A DNA stretch of 64,000 nt from Tuberibacillus calidus DSM 17572. Its GTDB lineage: Bacteria; Bacillota; Bacilli; Bacillales; Sporolactobacillaceae. Below are positions 43,707 to 53,564 of the stretch, in pieces. The notes beneath the pieces were generated by a model, which saw only the letters and a program-made list of their open reading frames with translations, did no database searches and had not been told where the DNA came from. The position numbers were made by a program, and so were the translations under genes. The stretch lies in the NCBI RefSeq assembly GCF_000430685.1, contig NZ_AUMM01000005.1:54330-118329 (forward strand), read 5' to 3'. Each line of letters opens with the position of its first letter. The stretch's first letter is position 1.

Positions 43707-44765
43707 ATGGGAAAACGGCTGGCGTCGACATTTTCCATTTTCGCGATTGCCGCCATGATTCCGCTTGTCGGTTGCGGAGTCGAGAAGCAGTCGGGATCCA
43801 ATATTAATCCGCCTCCAAGCCACCAAAAGGCTGTCCAAAAGGATAAGGATCAAGCGAAAACGGCCGCGACCCAATCCACCGATCAAAAAAAGGCAAAAAC
43901 AGTGAATCGTGAGCTTTACCTGATTGACCAAAACGGGCATGTCACGCCGCAAACTTTTGCATTGCCGAATACGCCCTCCCCGGCGACGGATGTCTTAAAA
44001 TATCTCGTCAAGGACGGGCCTGTAGAAGAGCTTTTACCGGACGGTTTTCAAGCTGTCCTCCCAGCTGGAACAACATTTACCGTTAATTTAGCAGATGGTG
44101 TGGCAACCGTTGACTTCTCAAAGGAATTTGCCAATTATAAGGCCAGTCAAGAAGAACAAATCATGGAGGCCATCACTTGGACATTAACGCAATTCGATAC
44201 GATCGATCACGTCAAACTCAGCTTGAACGGCAAAATGCTAAACCAAATGCCGGTAGCTAAAACGCCAATCGCACCGGACGGATTATCCCGGAAGGACGGC
44301 ATTAATGTCACCCTTGGCAATGTTGTTGATCTGAGGGCAAGTGACTCAGTCACCATTTATTATTTATCGCAAAACGATAGCGGCGATACGTATTATGTCC
44401 CTGTTACCCGACGGATCGACGCTACTAAGGATATGCTAAGCGCAAAAGTTGATGCGCTAATTCATCCGCCTGTTAGCGATGCTTCCCTTGAGTCGCCTTT
44501 TAATACCGATGCCGCATTAGTCGATGAACCCGTTGTGAAAGATGGCATCGTGACACTGAATTTCAATGAACAATTATTTAATGATCCAAAGAAAAGAGTT
44601 GTAAGTGACAAAGCCGTTAATTGTTTAGCCTTATCACTGATCGGCACCGACGGCATCAAAAAAGTAGCGGTTGAAGTGAAAGGAAAGGCAGAAATGACGC
44701 TTGACAACGGCAAGGCCTTAACTGAACCTGTAACCAAACCAATTGTCAATCAAGTTGGGATTTAG
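43707..44765 (+). CDS. gerM: Spore germination/sporulation lipoprotein GerM
   Basis: GerM is made in the mother cell and helps engulfment and germination. The 352-residue protein has a lipoprotein signal (lipobox LVGC at about 20-23), a Lys/Gln-rich linker, and two GerMN repeats (about 75-170 and 215-330; each with a TVNFSKEF/TLNFNEQLF-like block). The ATG follows AGAGGAGGG. The position between racE and rph is conserved. Confidence 0.93.
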   Translation: MGKRLASTFSIFAIAAMIPLVGCGVEKQSGSNINPPPSHQKAVQKDKDQAKTAATQSTDQKKAKTVNRELYLIDQNGHVTPQTFALPNTPSPATDVLKYLVKDGPVEELLPDGFQAVLPAGTTFTVNLADGVATVDFSKEFANYKASQEEQIMEAITWTLTQFDTIDHVKLSLNGKMLNQMPVAKTPIAPDGLSRKDGINVTLGNVVDLRASDSVTIYYLSQNDSGDTYYVPVTRRIDATKDMLSAKVDALIHPPVSDASLESPFNTDAALVDEPVVKDGIVTLNFNEQLFNDPKKRVVSDKAVNCLALSLIGTDGIKKVAVEVKGKAEMTLDNGKALTEPVTKPIVNQVGI

Positions 44766-44796
44766 GTTCGAAACGTCTTGACCGAAATCTCGAAGA

Positions 44797-44950
44797 CCAA
44801 TGGTATGGATCCGTGCTAAAAGTTAAACCATTGGAAGTAAACATCCCCCATAGCGCCATCCTAAGAAGTGGCAAGGTTTTAGGATGTTCTCCCACGGCGA
44901 GCACCGTTTCACGGTCGATGCTTTCGCAAGGAAGTGGGGGTTTCTTGCTT
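44797..44950. other. Structured intergenic element, possibly an IS605-type end or omega-RNA remnant
   Basis: Three nested or successive inverted repeats lie between gerM and rph. They are CCAATGG/CCATTGG (44797/44828), CATCCTAA/TTAGGATG (44857/44879), and a compound hairpin in which CTCCCAC pairs with GTGGGGG and encloses GCGA-GCA/TGC-TT-TCGC and ACCGT/ACGGT. The CCCAC...GTGGGGGT end resembles the right ends of IS200/IS605-family elements. No transposase or TnpB frame is nearby. The nature is an inference. Confidence 0.45.
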
Positions 44951-45002
44951 TGGGATGATAAGGGAAGTGACAAGCGAAGCCGATATAAATATGTTATAGT
45001 TA

Positions 45003-45031
45003 AAAGAGGTAGCTGAGGCTACCTCTTTTAA
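45003..45031 (+). terminator. Hairpin upstream of rph
   Basis: AAAGAGGTAGC pairs with GCTACCTCTTT, leaving a short loop, followed by a weak T run. It may end read-through from the upstream element or sit in the rph leader; GTGACA and TATGTT at about 44967-44995 could be a promoter. Confidence 0.6.
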
Positions 45032-45103
45032 ATTGGTCAGTCAGGGCTTCCGGTTTAAAAATAGACCTGGCGGGAGAATATGGTCCTATTAGGGAGGATG
45101 GGT

Positions 45104-45850
45104 ATGAGACAAGACGGAAGAAAACATGACGAATTAAGACCTGTACATATTGAACCAAATTTTACGATACACCCTGAGGGGTCAGTATTGATTTCAGTCG
45201 GCCAAACAAAGGTAATCTGCACGGCAACGATAGAAGATCGTGTGCCCCCGTTTATGCGCGGTCAAGGGAAAGGCTGGATTACCGCCGAATACGCCATGCT
45301 CCCAAGGGCAACCCCCCAAAGAAACACGCGTGAGTCAAGTAAAGGCCGTGTTTCCGGACGAACAATGGAAATCCAACGCCTCATTGGGCGGGCGCTCCGG
45401 TCTGTCGTCGATTTAAATGCGATCGGCGAACGGACGATTTGGATCGACTGCGATGTCATTCAAGCCGATGGCGGGACGCGAACCGCCTCCATCACGGGTG
45501 CATTTGTGGCTATGGTTTTAGCTTTTAAAAAAGCCGTTGAAGATCGCCTTGTGGATACGATGCCTGTGAAAACATTTCTTGCGGCCACTTCGGTTGGCAT
45601 TCATCCCGACCATGGCGCCATATTAGACTTGAATTATGAAGAAGACTCAACGGCCGAAGTCGACATGAATATTGTCATGACCGGTAGAGGTGACTTCGTT
45701 GAACTGCAGGGGACAGGGGAGGAAGCCACTTTCTCTGAGGCTCAGTTGGCTGAACTTCTCGCTTTGGGAAAAAAGGGCATTTCGGAGTTAATTGATTATC
45801 AGAAAAAAATTATCGGCGCATTTACGCTTCCTGATTCTCGGGAGGATTAA
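45104..45850 (+). CDS. rph: Ribonuclease PH
   Basis: RNase PH trims tRNA 3' ends phosphorolytically. The 248-residue protein starts [13 protein letters not shown] and has the conserved [28 protein letters not shown] and [18 protein letters not shown] blocks. The ATG at 45104 follows GGGAGG; earlier in-frame starts overlap that site. The rdgB-type gene begins two bases after its stop. Confidence 0.97.
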   Translation: MRQDGRKHDELRPVHIEPNFTIHPEGSVLISVGQTKVICTATIEDRVPPFMRGQGKGWITAEYAMLPRATPQRNTRESSKGRVSGRTMEIQRLIGRALRSVVDLNAIGERTIWIDCDVIQADGGTRTASITGAFVAMVLAFKKAVEDRLVDTMPVKTFLAATSVGIHPDHGAILDLNYEEDSTAEVDMNIVMTGRGDFVELQGTGEEATFSEAQLAELLALGKKGISELIDYQKKIIGAFTLPDSRED

Positions 45851-45852
45851 CC

Positions 45853-46449
45853 ATGAAAAAAGTGTTGATTGCCTCAAAAAACGAAGGAAAAATTAAAGAA
45901 TTTCGCAAGATGCTTGCCCCTTATGGCACAGAAGTTCTGTCATTGAATGATCTGCCAGATGCTCCCAATGTTGAGGAGACTGGTGCAACGTTTCAAGAAA
46001 ATGCGCGGCTTAAAGCGGAAACCATTGCCGAGCGTTACCAGTGTCTTGCGATTGCGGATGATTCAGGATTGGCGATCGATGCCTTAGGTGGACGGCCGGG
46101 CATTTATTCCGCCCGATATGCCGGTGAGGAGAAAGACGATCGAAAAAACATTGAAAAAGTGCTCAAGGAGTTAGAGGATGTGCCCATGAATGAGCGAAGC
46201 GCGCGCTTTGTCTGTGTGCTTGCTGTCAGTCGCCCCGGTTCCGAAACCGTATTTGCGGAAGGAGAATGCCGCGGTCTCATTACAACCGCGCCAAGGGGTG
46301 AAGGGGGCTTTGGTTATGATCCCATTTTTTATATCCCGGAAATGAATAAAACCTTTGCGGAGTTAACTTCAGATGAAAAAAACGCGATCAGTCATCGGGC
46401 TCGTGCTTTAAAAAAATTAGAAAAGTTACTGCCTGAACTGCTAGGTTAG
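45853..46449 (+). CDS. XTP/dITP diphosphatase (YsnA/RdgB)
   Basis: The enzyme hydrolyses non-canonical purine nucleoside triphosphates such as ITP and XTP. The 198-residue Ham1-type protein shows IASKNEGKIKEF, ETGATFQENARLKA, ADDSGLAIDALGGRPGIYSAR and GEGGFGYDPIF. It is translationally coupled to rph. In B. subtilis ysnB follows; here tRNA genes follow instead. Confidence 0.96.
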   Translation: MKKVLIASKNEGKIKEFRKMLAPYGTEVLSLNDLPDAPNVEETGATFQENARLKAETIAERYQCLAIADDSGLAIDALGGRPGIYSARYAGEEKDDRKNIEKVLKELEDVPMNERSARFVCVLAVSRPGSETVFAEGECRGLITTAPRGEGGFGYDPIFYIPEMNKTFAELTSDEKNAISHRARALKKLEKLLPELLG

Positions 46450-46456
46450 TTGACAG

Positions 46457-46480
46457 CCGGCGGGTATTCCCGCCGGTTTA
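46457..46480 (+). terminator. Hairpin after the rdgB-type gene
   Basis: CCGGCGGG pairs with CCCGCCGG around TATT. The following T run is short. Confidence 0.75.
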
Positions 46481-46590
46481 CCCAATGACAGCGATAAAAA
46501 GGATGATCGTTAGTGCAAGAGGAAAATTTGTCTTTAGGCCTTCCCTATATGACAAGTTGACATACGTTCGACACCATTTCAAATTTCATA

Positions 46591-46619
46591 TTGACAACGG
46601 CACTAATATCAGTTATATT
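46591..46619 (+). promoter_or_regulatory. Sigma-A promoter of the tRNA-Gly gene
   Basis: A consensus TTGACA and TATATT are separated by 17 bp, 20 bp upstream of the tRNA. Confidence 0.88.
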
Positions 46620-46638
46620 AAACATTGTCGTTAGACAT

Positions 46639-46712
46639 GCGGGTGTAGTTTAATGGTAAAACAAGAGCTTCCCAAGCTCTAGTCGTGGGTTCGATTCCCA
46701 TCACCCGCTCCA
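46639..46712 (+). tRNA. tRNA-Gly (anticodon CCC)
   Basis: The 74-base cloverleaf has acceptor arms GCGGGTG/CACCCGC, the anticodon stem AGAGC/GCTCT with loop TTCCCAA (anticodon CCC), the T arm GTGGGTTCGATTCCCAT and an encoded CCA. Anticodon CCC reads GGG and is less common than TCC or GCC. Confidence 0.95.
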
Positions 46713-46853
46713 TAATATGCGTTGTCTTTTTTTATTTTGAAGGTAAATTCCATTCGCCGCATGCGTTGGGTTTAATACGAGAAGTAACTGGTGTTAAGTT
46801 ACGGCAACGGCGGTTCGTCCAAACGCACGATGAACTTTTCAAACAACGTCCAT

Positions 46854-46930
<77 letters not shown>

Positions 46931-46959
46931 TTCTATTAATTTCTTGAAAAAGCGAAAAC

Positions 46960-47012
46960 AACCAATCACGCTCGAAACCGTTGAACGAAACAGGTTTGCG
47001 AGCGTTTTTCTG
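46960..47012 (+). terminator. Terminator after tRNA-Arg
   Basis: CGCTCGAAACC pairs with GGTTTGCGAGCG (one bulged G), followed by TTTTTCTGTTTTTTT. Confidence 0.88.
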
Positions 47013-47150
47013 TTTTTTTGTTTAAACTAAAAGTTTAGATGTTCGGTCAACGTATTTTTTTCATAAGAACTGACACATGTCACATGAAAAATAAAAGGGA
47101 AAATTGTCTTTAAGCGGTGAAACTGTTACACTGGAGAACGAGAAAGGTTT

Positions 47151-48185
47151 TTGAAATGGGGGCCTAATGTGAGCGATCAACGGCCAAATGAAAAGGACGG
47201 AATGATCATACCCTTTCCGCGCTTAGCCGAGTTATTATCAGAAAAAGCCATTCTTGCGCTTCAATCGAAACAATACCAACAAGCGTTTCAATTGTTCAAA
47301 CAGTTGGCAGAATTTGACCGTGATAACCCACAAGCCGCATATGGTCTTGCGGTTTGTAGTGTTGAGCTCGGACGCCTCGACCGAGCTGAATCTCTGACGA
47401 AAGAGATGCTCGAACGGGGTGTTGGTGACTATTTTGATGTTTTGAAGCTTCATTTAACTGTTTTAATCTATCAGAAGAAATATCAAGCCGTTTGTGATAT
47501 GGTCGAGATGGTTTTGGAAGAAAGCAAGTTTCTGCCTGAAGAACGGCGAAATCTCAAGCATTTAGGGGAATTTGCCAAACGAAGAATGAATGAAATCCCG
47601 CTACCTTCACATGATGAACGGGATAATCACGGGCAGGCTGATCTTTCGGAAGCCTTGTCTAACAAAAATAGAGACCAGCAGTGGCGGGCTTTTCATCAGG
47701 CGCGTCGTCTAAAGGATGAGGAAGTTCTGCCTCTTTATACAAGTTTCTTTGCCAATCCTAACGGAGACCCGTTATTGAAGAGCATGATGCTCGGAGACTT
47801 AAAGGAACGAGGTATTCAGAAGACGGTCGAAGTTGAGAAATTCGGTCAGATCGTTAAAGTTCATTTAGGTGAACCTTTATTTTATGAAGGGTTGTCTGAG
47901 CAAGTGCTTAAAAAAATCCGTGATGTCCTAGGGTCTGAAAGCCCATCACTCCTTGATCAAGCGAGTGAACTTTGGGGACATTTTATTTTAACGATGTATC
48001 CCCTACCATTGGTCGCTGATGAAGCGACCACTTGGGCGGCCGCATGCTATACCCTTGTTCACCGTATGAATGGAGAAACCGTGACGGACGCTCGATTGCA
48101 TCAGGCTTTCGGGCTTACCCTATCAGAGGTTCAGCCAGCCCTGTCGCAATTGGAAGCGGTTGAGGCGCCTCAGTCATCATCTTGA
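47151..48185 (+). CDS. Tetratricopeptide-repeat protein (YsoA-like)
   Basis: The 344-residue soluble protein has TPR-like helices in its N-terminal half (about 25-135, with ALQSKQYQQAFQLFKQLAEFD and AAYGLAVCSVELGRLDRAE). The C-terminal half has no motif I recognise. Its position upstream of tig matches ysoA. The TTG at 47151 has AAAGG close by; the GTG at 47169 (SDQRPNEKDG) behind GGGGG is an equally possible start. The function is unknown. Confidence 0.82.
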   Translation: MKWGPNVSDQRPNEKDGMIIPFPRLAELLSEKAILALQSKQYQQAFQLFKQLAEFDRDNPQAAYGLAVCSVELGRLDRAESLTKEMLERGVGDYFDVLKLHLTVLIYQKKYQAVCDMVEMVLEESKFLPEERRNLKHLGEFAKRRMNEIPLPSHDERDNHGQADLSEALSNKNRDQQWRAFHQARRLKDEEVLPLYTSFFANPNGDPLLKSMMLGDLKERGIQKTVEVEKFGQIVKVHLGEPLFYEGLSEQVLKKIRDVLGSESPSLLDQASELWGHFILTMYPLPLVADEATTWAAACYTLVHRMNGETVTDARLHQAFGLTLSEVQPALSQLEAVEAPQSSS

Positions 48186-48315
48186 GGGATGGTTTGGTGC
48201 ACGATGGATAGAAAATATCGTTTTTTTTGTGCAGCCAATTTTGCATTCACGTTGTTTATGTTATAATGTAGTGGTTGCATAGTCCTGTATTGATAAGATG
48301 GCGGTATGATCCATA

Positions 48316-48396
48316 CGCTTTTCTTATAAAAAATTTTCTATAAGAGAAGCGCCGTGAAAAAATGACCTTTCATTTGAATGGCGCCTCTCTCTTATA
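48316..48396 (+). promoter_or_regulatory. Alternating hairpins in the tig leader
   Basis: Segment B, TATAAGAGAAGCG (48339-48351), can pair with segment A, CGCTTTTCTTATA (48316-48328), over 13 bp. It can instead pair with segment C (48380-48396; GGCGCC, then TCTCTTATA) through 9 plus 5 bp. The two folds exclude each other. Neither is followed by a T run, and the tig ribosome binding site lies about 20 bases after C. A TATAAT at 48262-48267 is the likely -10 box. Confidence 0.6.
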
Positions 48397-48428
48397 AGTA
48401 TGAAGATCGTTGTTGGAGGTAAGACTAA

Positions 48429-49751
48429 ATGGATGTAAAAGCACATTGGGAGAAAAAAGAGGGAAATCAAGGTGTCTTAACTTTTGAAGTAGACGCCGAG
48501 AGCTTCAATAAAGCGCTTGACCAAGCGTTCAAGAAAGTTGTTAAAAAAGTGAACCTACCGGGGTTCCGCAAAGGCAAAGTGCCTCGCCCGATTTTTGAAA
48601 AGCGTTTTGGCGTGGAGGCGCTTTATCAAGATGCTGTCGACATTATTCTGCCGGAAGCTTATGCTAAAGCGGTAGATGAAACCGGTATTTTTCCGGTCGA
48701 TCAACCGACCATCGATATCGAAAAGATCGAAAAAGGTAGCGAAGTCATTTTTAAAGCTGAAGTCACCGTAAAACCAGAAGTTAAGCTCGGTGAATACAAA
48801 GGGCTTAAAATGGAGCAGCAAAACGTAGAAGTCACTGATGAGGATGTGAATGATCAACTCAATCGGCTTCGTGAACGCTATGCGGAACTCGCTGTAAAAG
48901 AAGACGGTGCTGTCGAGAACGGTGATACGGTCGTTATCGATTTCGAAGGCTTTATCGATGGAAAACCGTTTGATGGCGGTAAGGGAGAAAATTATTCGCT
49001 TGAAATCGGCTCCAACACCTTCATTCCGGGGTTTGAAGAACAACTGATCGGAATGAAAGCTGGGGAAGAAAAAGAAATCGAAGTGACATTCCCTGAATCG
49101 TATCATGCCGAAGAATTACAAGGTAAGCCAGCTACTTTCAAAGTGAAAGTGCACGAAGTGAAAGTAAAACAGTTACCGGAACTCGATGATGAATTCGCTA
49201 AAGATGTGGACGAAGAGGTTGAAACCTTAGACCAGCTGAAAGAAAAAATTAAAAATCAACTAAAAGAGCAAAGGGAAACGACAGCACTGAACAACAGACG
49301 CGATGCCGTTGTTGAACAAGCTGCGGAAAATGCCGAAGTGGACATTCCTCAAGCCATGATTGAACGAGAAATCGATCGCATGGTTGGGGAAGTAAGGCAG
49401 CAAATGGCTTCCCAAGGCTTAACGATGGATATGTATTATCAATTCTCTGGAACCGATGAAAAAGGGTTGAGAGAAGAATTGCGTGAATCTGCGGAAAAAC
49501 GCGTCAAAGCAAATCTCACCCTCGAAGCGGTGGCAGATGCCGAAAACATCGAAGTCACGGATGAGGAAGTCGAAGAAGATATTAAGAAAACCGCAGAGAA
49601 TTTTAAAATGCCCGTTGACCAAGTGAAACAATTGATTAACATGCAAGGCGGAACGAAAGCGATTAAAGAAGACCTTAGAATCCGCAAGGCCATTGATTTT
49701 CTTGTTGACCACGGGGTTGAAGTTCCTGCCGAAGAAATTAAAGAAGCGTAA
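48429..49751 (+). CDS. tig: Trigger factor
   Basis: Trigger factor is the ribosome-bound chaperone and prolyl isomerase at the tunnel exit. The ribosome-binding signature [17 protein letters not shown] lies at about 42-60, the FKBP-like isomerase domain at about 160-245 ([19 protein letters not shown]), and the helical C-terminal chaperone arms fill the rest. It has 440 residues. The ATG follows GGAGG. It is read in the order tig-clpX-lonB-lon. Confidence 0.97.
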   Translation: MDVKAHWEKKEGNQGVLTFEVDAESFNKALDQAFKKVVKKVNLPGFRKGKVPRPIFEKRFGVEALYQDAVDIILPEAYAKAVDETGIFPVDQPTIDIEKIEKGSEVIFKAEVTVKPEVKLGEYKGLKMEQQNVEVTDEDVNDQLNRLRERYAELAVKEDGAVENGDTVVIDFEGFIDGKPFDGGKGENYSLEIGSNTFIPGFEEQLIGMKAGEEKEIEVTFPESYHAEELQGKPATFKVKVHEVKVKQLPELDDEFAKDVDEEVETLDQLKEKIKNQLKEQRETTALNNRRDAVVEQAAENAEVDIPQAMIEREIDRMVGEVRQQMASQGLTMDMYYQFSGTDEKGLREELRESAEKRVKANLTLEAVADAENIEVTDEEVEEDIKKTAENFKMPVDQVKQLINMQGGTKAIKEDLRIRKAIDFLVDHGVEVPAEEIKEA

Positions 49752-49762
49752 ATCAAGCATCA

Positions 49763-49787
49763 GGGAGCGGCTTTTAGCGGCTCCCAT
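49763..49787 (+). terminator. Hairpin after tig
   Basis: GGGAGC pairs with GCTCCC. The T-rich tail is poor, so this may be a weak terminator. Confidence 0.55.
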
Positions 49788-49957
49788 TCATTACCTTTAT
49801 GCAGAATTTTTTGTCGAAATTTATTTCGTTCCCGGGTTTTGATTAAAATCAAAAAAAAGTGTATTTTATATACCATATACATATCCTTACGTTAAGGGAG
49901 GCCTCCCAAAAGGGCTGTTTTACATAAAAAGTTATCATTTCCCGCCGTGTATATTAT

Positions 49958-49986
49958 TTGAACTGTTGCGCGATTATGGTTATTCT
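49958..49986 (+). promoter_or_regulatory. Candidate promoter of clpX
   Basis: TTGAAC and TATTCT are separated by 17 bp. The gap from tig to clpX (378 bp) also holds a perfect 12-bp palindrome GGGAGGCCTCCC at 49896-49907. I saw no CtsR-type operator. Confidence 0.55.
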
Positions 49987-50129
49987 ATAGTAAAGACATG
50001 ACAGACCATCGCGCTGTCTTATGTCGCTGAATCATCGGTTGAAAAGGTTTAACGATCACGCTTTACAATGTAAAGTTTTTTCGCTCTTTTCTGCCCGTGC
50101 TTTCAAAGACAGAAATTAGGGGTGAAATA

Positions 50130-51404
50130 ATGTTCAAATTTAATGACGAAAAAGGTCAATTGAAATGTTCCTTCTGCGGAAAAACGCAAGATCAAGTTCG
50201 GAAACTGGTTGCCGGACCAGGTGTATATATTTGTGATGAATGCATCGAGCTTTGTACCGAAATCGTAGAGGAAGAGCTTGGTGTCGATGAGGAAGTCGAA
50301 TTTAAGGATGTGCCAAAACCACAAGAAATCTGTGACATCCTCGATGATTATGTGATCGGGCAAGATCGCGCGAAAAAAAGCCTTTCCGTTGCTGTTTATA
50401 ACCACTATAAACGCATCAACGCCAAGCACAAGAATGATGATGTAGAAATTGCCAAGAGCAATATCGTCATGATTGGACCGACGGGAAGCGGGAAAACGTT
50501 GCTCGCGCAAACACTTGCTAGAATATTAAATGTCCCGTTTGCGATTGCTGATGCGACATCATTAACCGAAGCCGGTTATGTCGGTGAAGATGTGGAGAAC
50601 ATTTTGCTTAAACTGATCCAATCCGCCGATTACGATGTGGAAAAAGCCGAGAAAGGCATTATTTATATCGATGAAATCGACAAAATTGCTCGCAAATCCG
50701 AGAACCCCTCGATTACACGTGACGTTTCCGGTGAAGGGGTTCAGCAAGCCTTGCTGAAAATTCTTGAGGGAACGGTCGCCAGCGTCCCACCACAAGGCGG
50801 AAGAAAACACCCGCATCAAGAATTCATTCAAATCGACACGACGAATATCTTGTTTATCTGCGGCGGTGCCTTTGATGGCATTGAACAAATAATTAAACGC
50901 CGCCTTGGTAAGAAAGTGATCGGATTCGGCCAAGATGTAAGAAGCAAGAAAGAACTGGAAAAAGACGAGTACCTCAAACAAGTGCTCCCCGAAGACTTAT
51001 TGAAATTCGGCTTGATTCCCGAGTTTATTGGCCGTTTACCCGTTGTGACAACATTGGATCAATTAGATGAAGATGCGCTTGTTGATATTTTGACAAAACC
51101 GAAAAATGCATTGGTCAAACAATATCAAAAGTTATTAGAGCTTGATGGTGTGGATCTCGAATTTACCGACGAAGCGCTCCGCGAGATCGCCAAACAAGCC
51201 ATTGAACGAAAAACCGGCGCCCGCGGATTGCGTTCCATCATCGAGACGATTATGCTCGATGTCATGTTTGAACTACCTTCACGAGATGATGTGGAAAAAT
51301 GCATCATCACGAAGGAAACCGTGACAGACAAAGTCGCACCGACACTGATTATGGATGACGGCACCGTGATCAAAAATAACGAAAAGCCGAAAGAAAGCGC
51401 CTGA
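50130..51404 (+). CDS. clpX: ATP-dependent Clp protease ATP-binding subunit ClpX
   Basis: ClpX unfolds substrates and feeds them to ClpP. The N-terminal zinc domain has Cys13, Cys16, Cys35 and Cys38 (CSFCGK, CDECIE). The AAA+ domain has GPTGSGKT near 117, Walker [11 protein letters not shown], and the ClpP-contact loop region near 266. It has 424 residues from the ATG at 50130, which follows AGGGGTGA; the longer frame from 50097 has no site. Confidence 0.98.
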   Translation: MFKFNDEKGQLKCSFCGKTQDQVRKLVAGPGVYICDECIELCTEIVEEELGVDEEVEFKDVPKPQEICDILDDYVIGQDRAKKSLSVAVYNHYKRINAKHKNDDVEIAKSNIVMIGPTGSGKTLLAQTLARILNVPFAIADATSLTEAGYVGEDVENILLKLIQSADYDVEKAEKGIIYIDEIDKIARKSENPSITRDVSGEGVQQALLKILEGTVASVPPQGGRKHPHQEFIQIDTTNILFICGGAFDGIEQIIKRRLGKKVIGFGQDVRSKKELEKDEYLKQVLPEDLLKFGLIPEFIGRLPVVTTLDQLDEDALVDILTKPKNALVKQYQKLLELDGVDLEFTDEALREIAKQAIERKTGARGLRSIIETIMLDVMFELPSRDDVEKCIITKETVTDKVAPTLIMDDGTVIKNNEKPKESA

Positions 51405-51433
51405 CCAATCTTTGCATAGTGAGTCATGACATG

Positions 51434-51497
51434 AGAGGTTGACTTAAGAGGGATGACCTGGGCATCAGGGATATTTGCCTCATGAGTCAACCTTTTT
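51434..51497 (+). terminator. Terminator after clpX, GGTTGAC-family inverted repeat
   Basis: GAGGTTGACT pairs with AGTCAACCTTTT and runs into T6. Between the arms are 40 bases that can add a short GGCATC/GCC stem. Confidence 0.82.
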
Positions 51498-51521
51498 TAT
51501 TCTGGTAAGAAAGTAAATATT

Positions 51522-51592
51522 TACAGGTAAGCATAAGTCAAACGAAGGCTCTTGCTGCGCTTAAAAAGGATAAAAGACCCGCGTTTTCTTTA
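51522..51592 (+). repeat. Dispersed ~70-bp element, copy C (upstream of lonB)
   Basis: AGGTAAGCATAAG, GAAGGCTC, a GCGCTTAAAAAGG block and GCGTTTTCTTTA appear in the same order as in the copies at 550-620 and 21220-21290. It lies between the clpX terminator and lonB. Confidence 0.45.
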
Positions 51593-51735
51593 AAAAAAGT
51601 TTTCCTACCTCGGATCATTCGCCTTTCTCTTTAGTGGGGGATTACCATTCATTCCCTAACCCCTCCTGCCGTTTACTAGAGATAGGGCCAGGAGATACTA
51701 ACCAATGGAAGCAAACATTCAGGGGGGTTAAAGGA

Positions 51736-53403
51736 ATGAATTGGACATCGCTCGTGATTTTCGTGCAACTATTCTTCGGCGTCATCATTGGCTTGTACTT
51801 CTGGAATTTGCTTCGCAGCCAGCAATCGCAGAAGGCCTCTATTGACAAAGAATCGAAAAAGGAATTGGAAAACCTGCGGAAAATGCGTAGCATTTCTTTA
51901 ACCGAACCGCTTGCGGAAAAAGTCCGTCCGACTTCGATGGATGACATCGTCGGTCAGAACGATGGGATTCAAACGTTAAGAGCGGCGCTGTGCGGACCGA
52001 ACCCGCAACATGTCTTAATTTACGGCCCACCAGGTGTGGGGAAAACGGCCGCCGCACGCCTCGTCTTGGAAGAAGCTAAACGCAATCCGCTTTCTCCATT
52101 TAAAAAATCGTCGGTGTTTATCGAGCTCGATGCCACGACAGCTCGGTTCGATGAACGCGGCATTGCCGACCCATTAATCGGCAGTGTCCATGACCCGATT
52201 TATCAAGGAGCGGGAGCGATGGGACAAGCAGGCATCCCGCAGCCGAAACAAGGTGCCGTCACCCACGCACATGGTGGCATTCTTTTTATCGATGAAATCG
52301 GTGAACTCCATCCCATTCAAATGAACAAGCTGCTCAAAGTGTTGGAAGACCGCAAAGTTTTCTTGGAAAGCGCCTATTATAGCGAAGAAAATACGCAAAT
52401 TCCCCCGCACATCCATGACATTTTTCAAAATGGTTTACCCGCTGATTTTCGACTCGTCGGGGCAACCACCCGGTCACCTGAGGAAATTCCACCAGCCATC
52501 CGTTCGCGCTGTCTGGAAGTGTATTTTAATGAATTGAAAGCCAAAGACATTGAAGTGATTGCCAAAAGGGCTGCCGACAAACTGCAGTTGACGATTGGGG
52601 ATGAAGGCATACATAAAATTGCCGAATATGCCCGTAACGGCCGAGAAGCCGTGAATATGATGCAAATCGCCGCAGGCTTGGCTATATCGAAAAATCGTCA
52701 AGAAATTCGTTTGGAAGACATTGAATGGGTGATTTATGCCAGTCAGTTACAACCCCGTCAGGAAAAAAAGGTGCACCAAGAGCCGGTTGTCGGCCTAGTC
52801 AACGGTTTAGCCGTTTATGGACCGAATCGCGGTGCCTTGTTGGAAATAGAGGTCACCGCCGTTCGGGCAAAACGGGGCAGCTTGACGATTACGGGTATTG
52901 TTGAAGAAGAGACGTTAGGTAACTCCGGCAAATCGATCCGGCGGAAAAGCCTTGTCAAAAGTTCGGTGGAAAATGTTCTGACCGTTCTCAACCAAATGGG
53001 GACGCGTGCCCATCAGTATCACATTCATATTAATTTTCCGGGAGGCGCACCGGTTGACGGTCCGTCGGCTGGCATTGCCATCGCTACAGCCGTATATTCC
53101 GCCATTAAGAATATCCCGGTGGATCCCTACGTCGCAATGACCGGAGAATTATCGATCCACGGAGCTGTTAAGCCAATCGGCGGGGTGATCGCCAAAATTG
53201 AAGCAGCAAAAGAAGCAGGGGCGAAGCGGGTGATCATTCCTGAAGAAAATCGACAAGCCCTGTTGAATGAAATAAAGGATATCGAAATCATTCCGGTAAA
53301 AAAACTGAGCGAAGTTTTCAAAATCGCTTTGCAAGAACCGGACTGGCTGTCAGATGATCAATCGGTCCCAGCCATGACGCAAGCCCCGATACAACCCGTG
53401 TGA
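51736..53403 (+). CDS. lonB: ATP-dependent protease LonB
   Basis: LonB is the forespore-associated Lon-type protease of spore formers. It has an N-terminal membrane segment (about 5-23), AAA+ Walker A GPPGVGKT near 98, and the S16 protease domain with DGPSAGIA (catalytic Ser near 445) and the Lys of VIAKIEAAKEAG (near 482). It lacks the N-terminal substrate domain of LonA. The start at 51736 (NWTSLVIFVQLFFG) has AAGG upstream and matches the family; the frame is open 34 codons further upstream. It has 555 residues. Confidence 0.95.
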   Translation: MNWTSLVIFVQLFFGVIIGLYFWNLLRSQQSQKASIDKESKKELENLRKMRSISLTEPLAEKVRPTSMDDIVGQNDGIQTLRAALCGPNPQHVLIYGPPGVGKTAAARLVLEEAKRNPLSPFKKSSVFIELDATTARFDERGIADPLIGSVHDPIYQGAGAMGQAGIPQPKQGAVTHAHGGILFIDEIGELHPIQMNKLLKVLEDRKVFLESAYYSEENTQIPPHIHDIFQNGLPADFRLVGATTRSPEEIPPAIRSRCLEVYFNELKAKDIEVIAKRAADKLQLTIGDEGIHKIAEYARNGREAVNMMQIAAGLAISKNRQEIRLEDIEWVIYASQLQPRQEKKVHQEPVVGLVNGLAVYGPNRGALLEIEVTAVRAKRGSLTITGIVEEETLGNSGKSIRRKSLVKSSVENVLTVLNQMGTRAHQYHIHINFPGGAPVDGPSAGIAIATAVYSAIKNIPVDPYVAMTGELSIHGAVKPIGGVIAKIEAAKEAGAKRVIIPEENRQALLNEIKDIEIIPVKKLSEVFKIALQEPDWLSDDQSVPAMTQAPIQPV

Positions 53404-53564
53404 CAGGTGTTACGCCTGTCACGGGTTAACTAACCATTTTTAATAGTCCAGGCTGGACGATTGTTTTCCTCCAATGGTATGATTTTGCGTGAGACCGAGC
53501 GCGAAGGTCATGTAAAATTATGAATGAATGACATACATAATCATCCGCTCATGGAGGTGGTTAA

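Noticed and set aside
48555..49106. 183-codon minus-strand frame opposite tig
   Set aside because: A Phe-rich translation typical of antisense to a Lys/Glu-rich gene.
49896..49907. Perfect palindrome GGGAGGCCTCCC upstream of clpX as an operator
   Set aside because: A single 12-bp palindrome without a known consensus or a second copy; too little to call a regulatory site.
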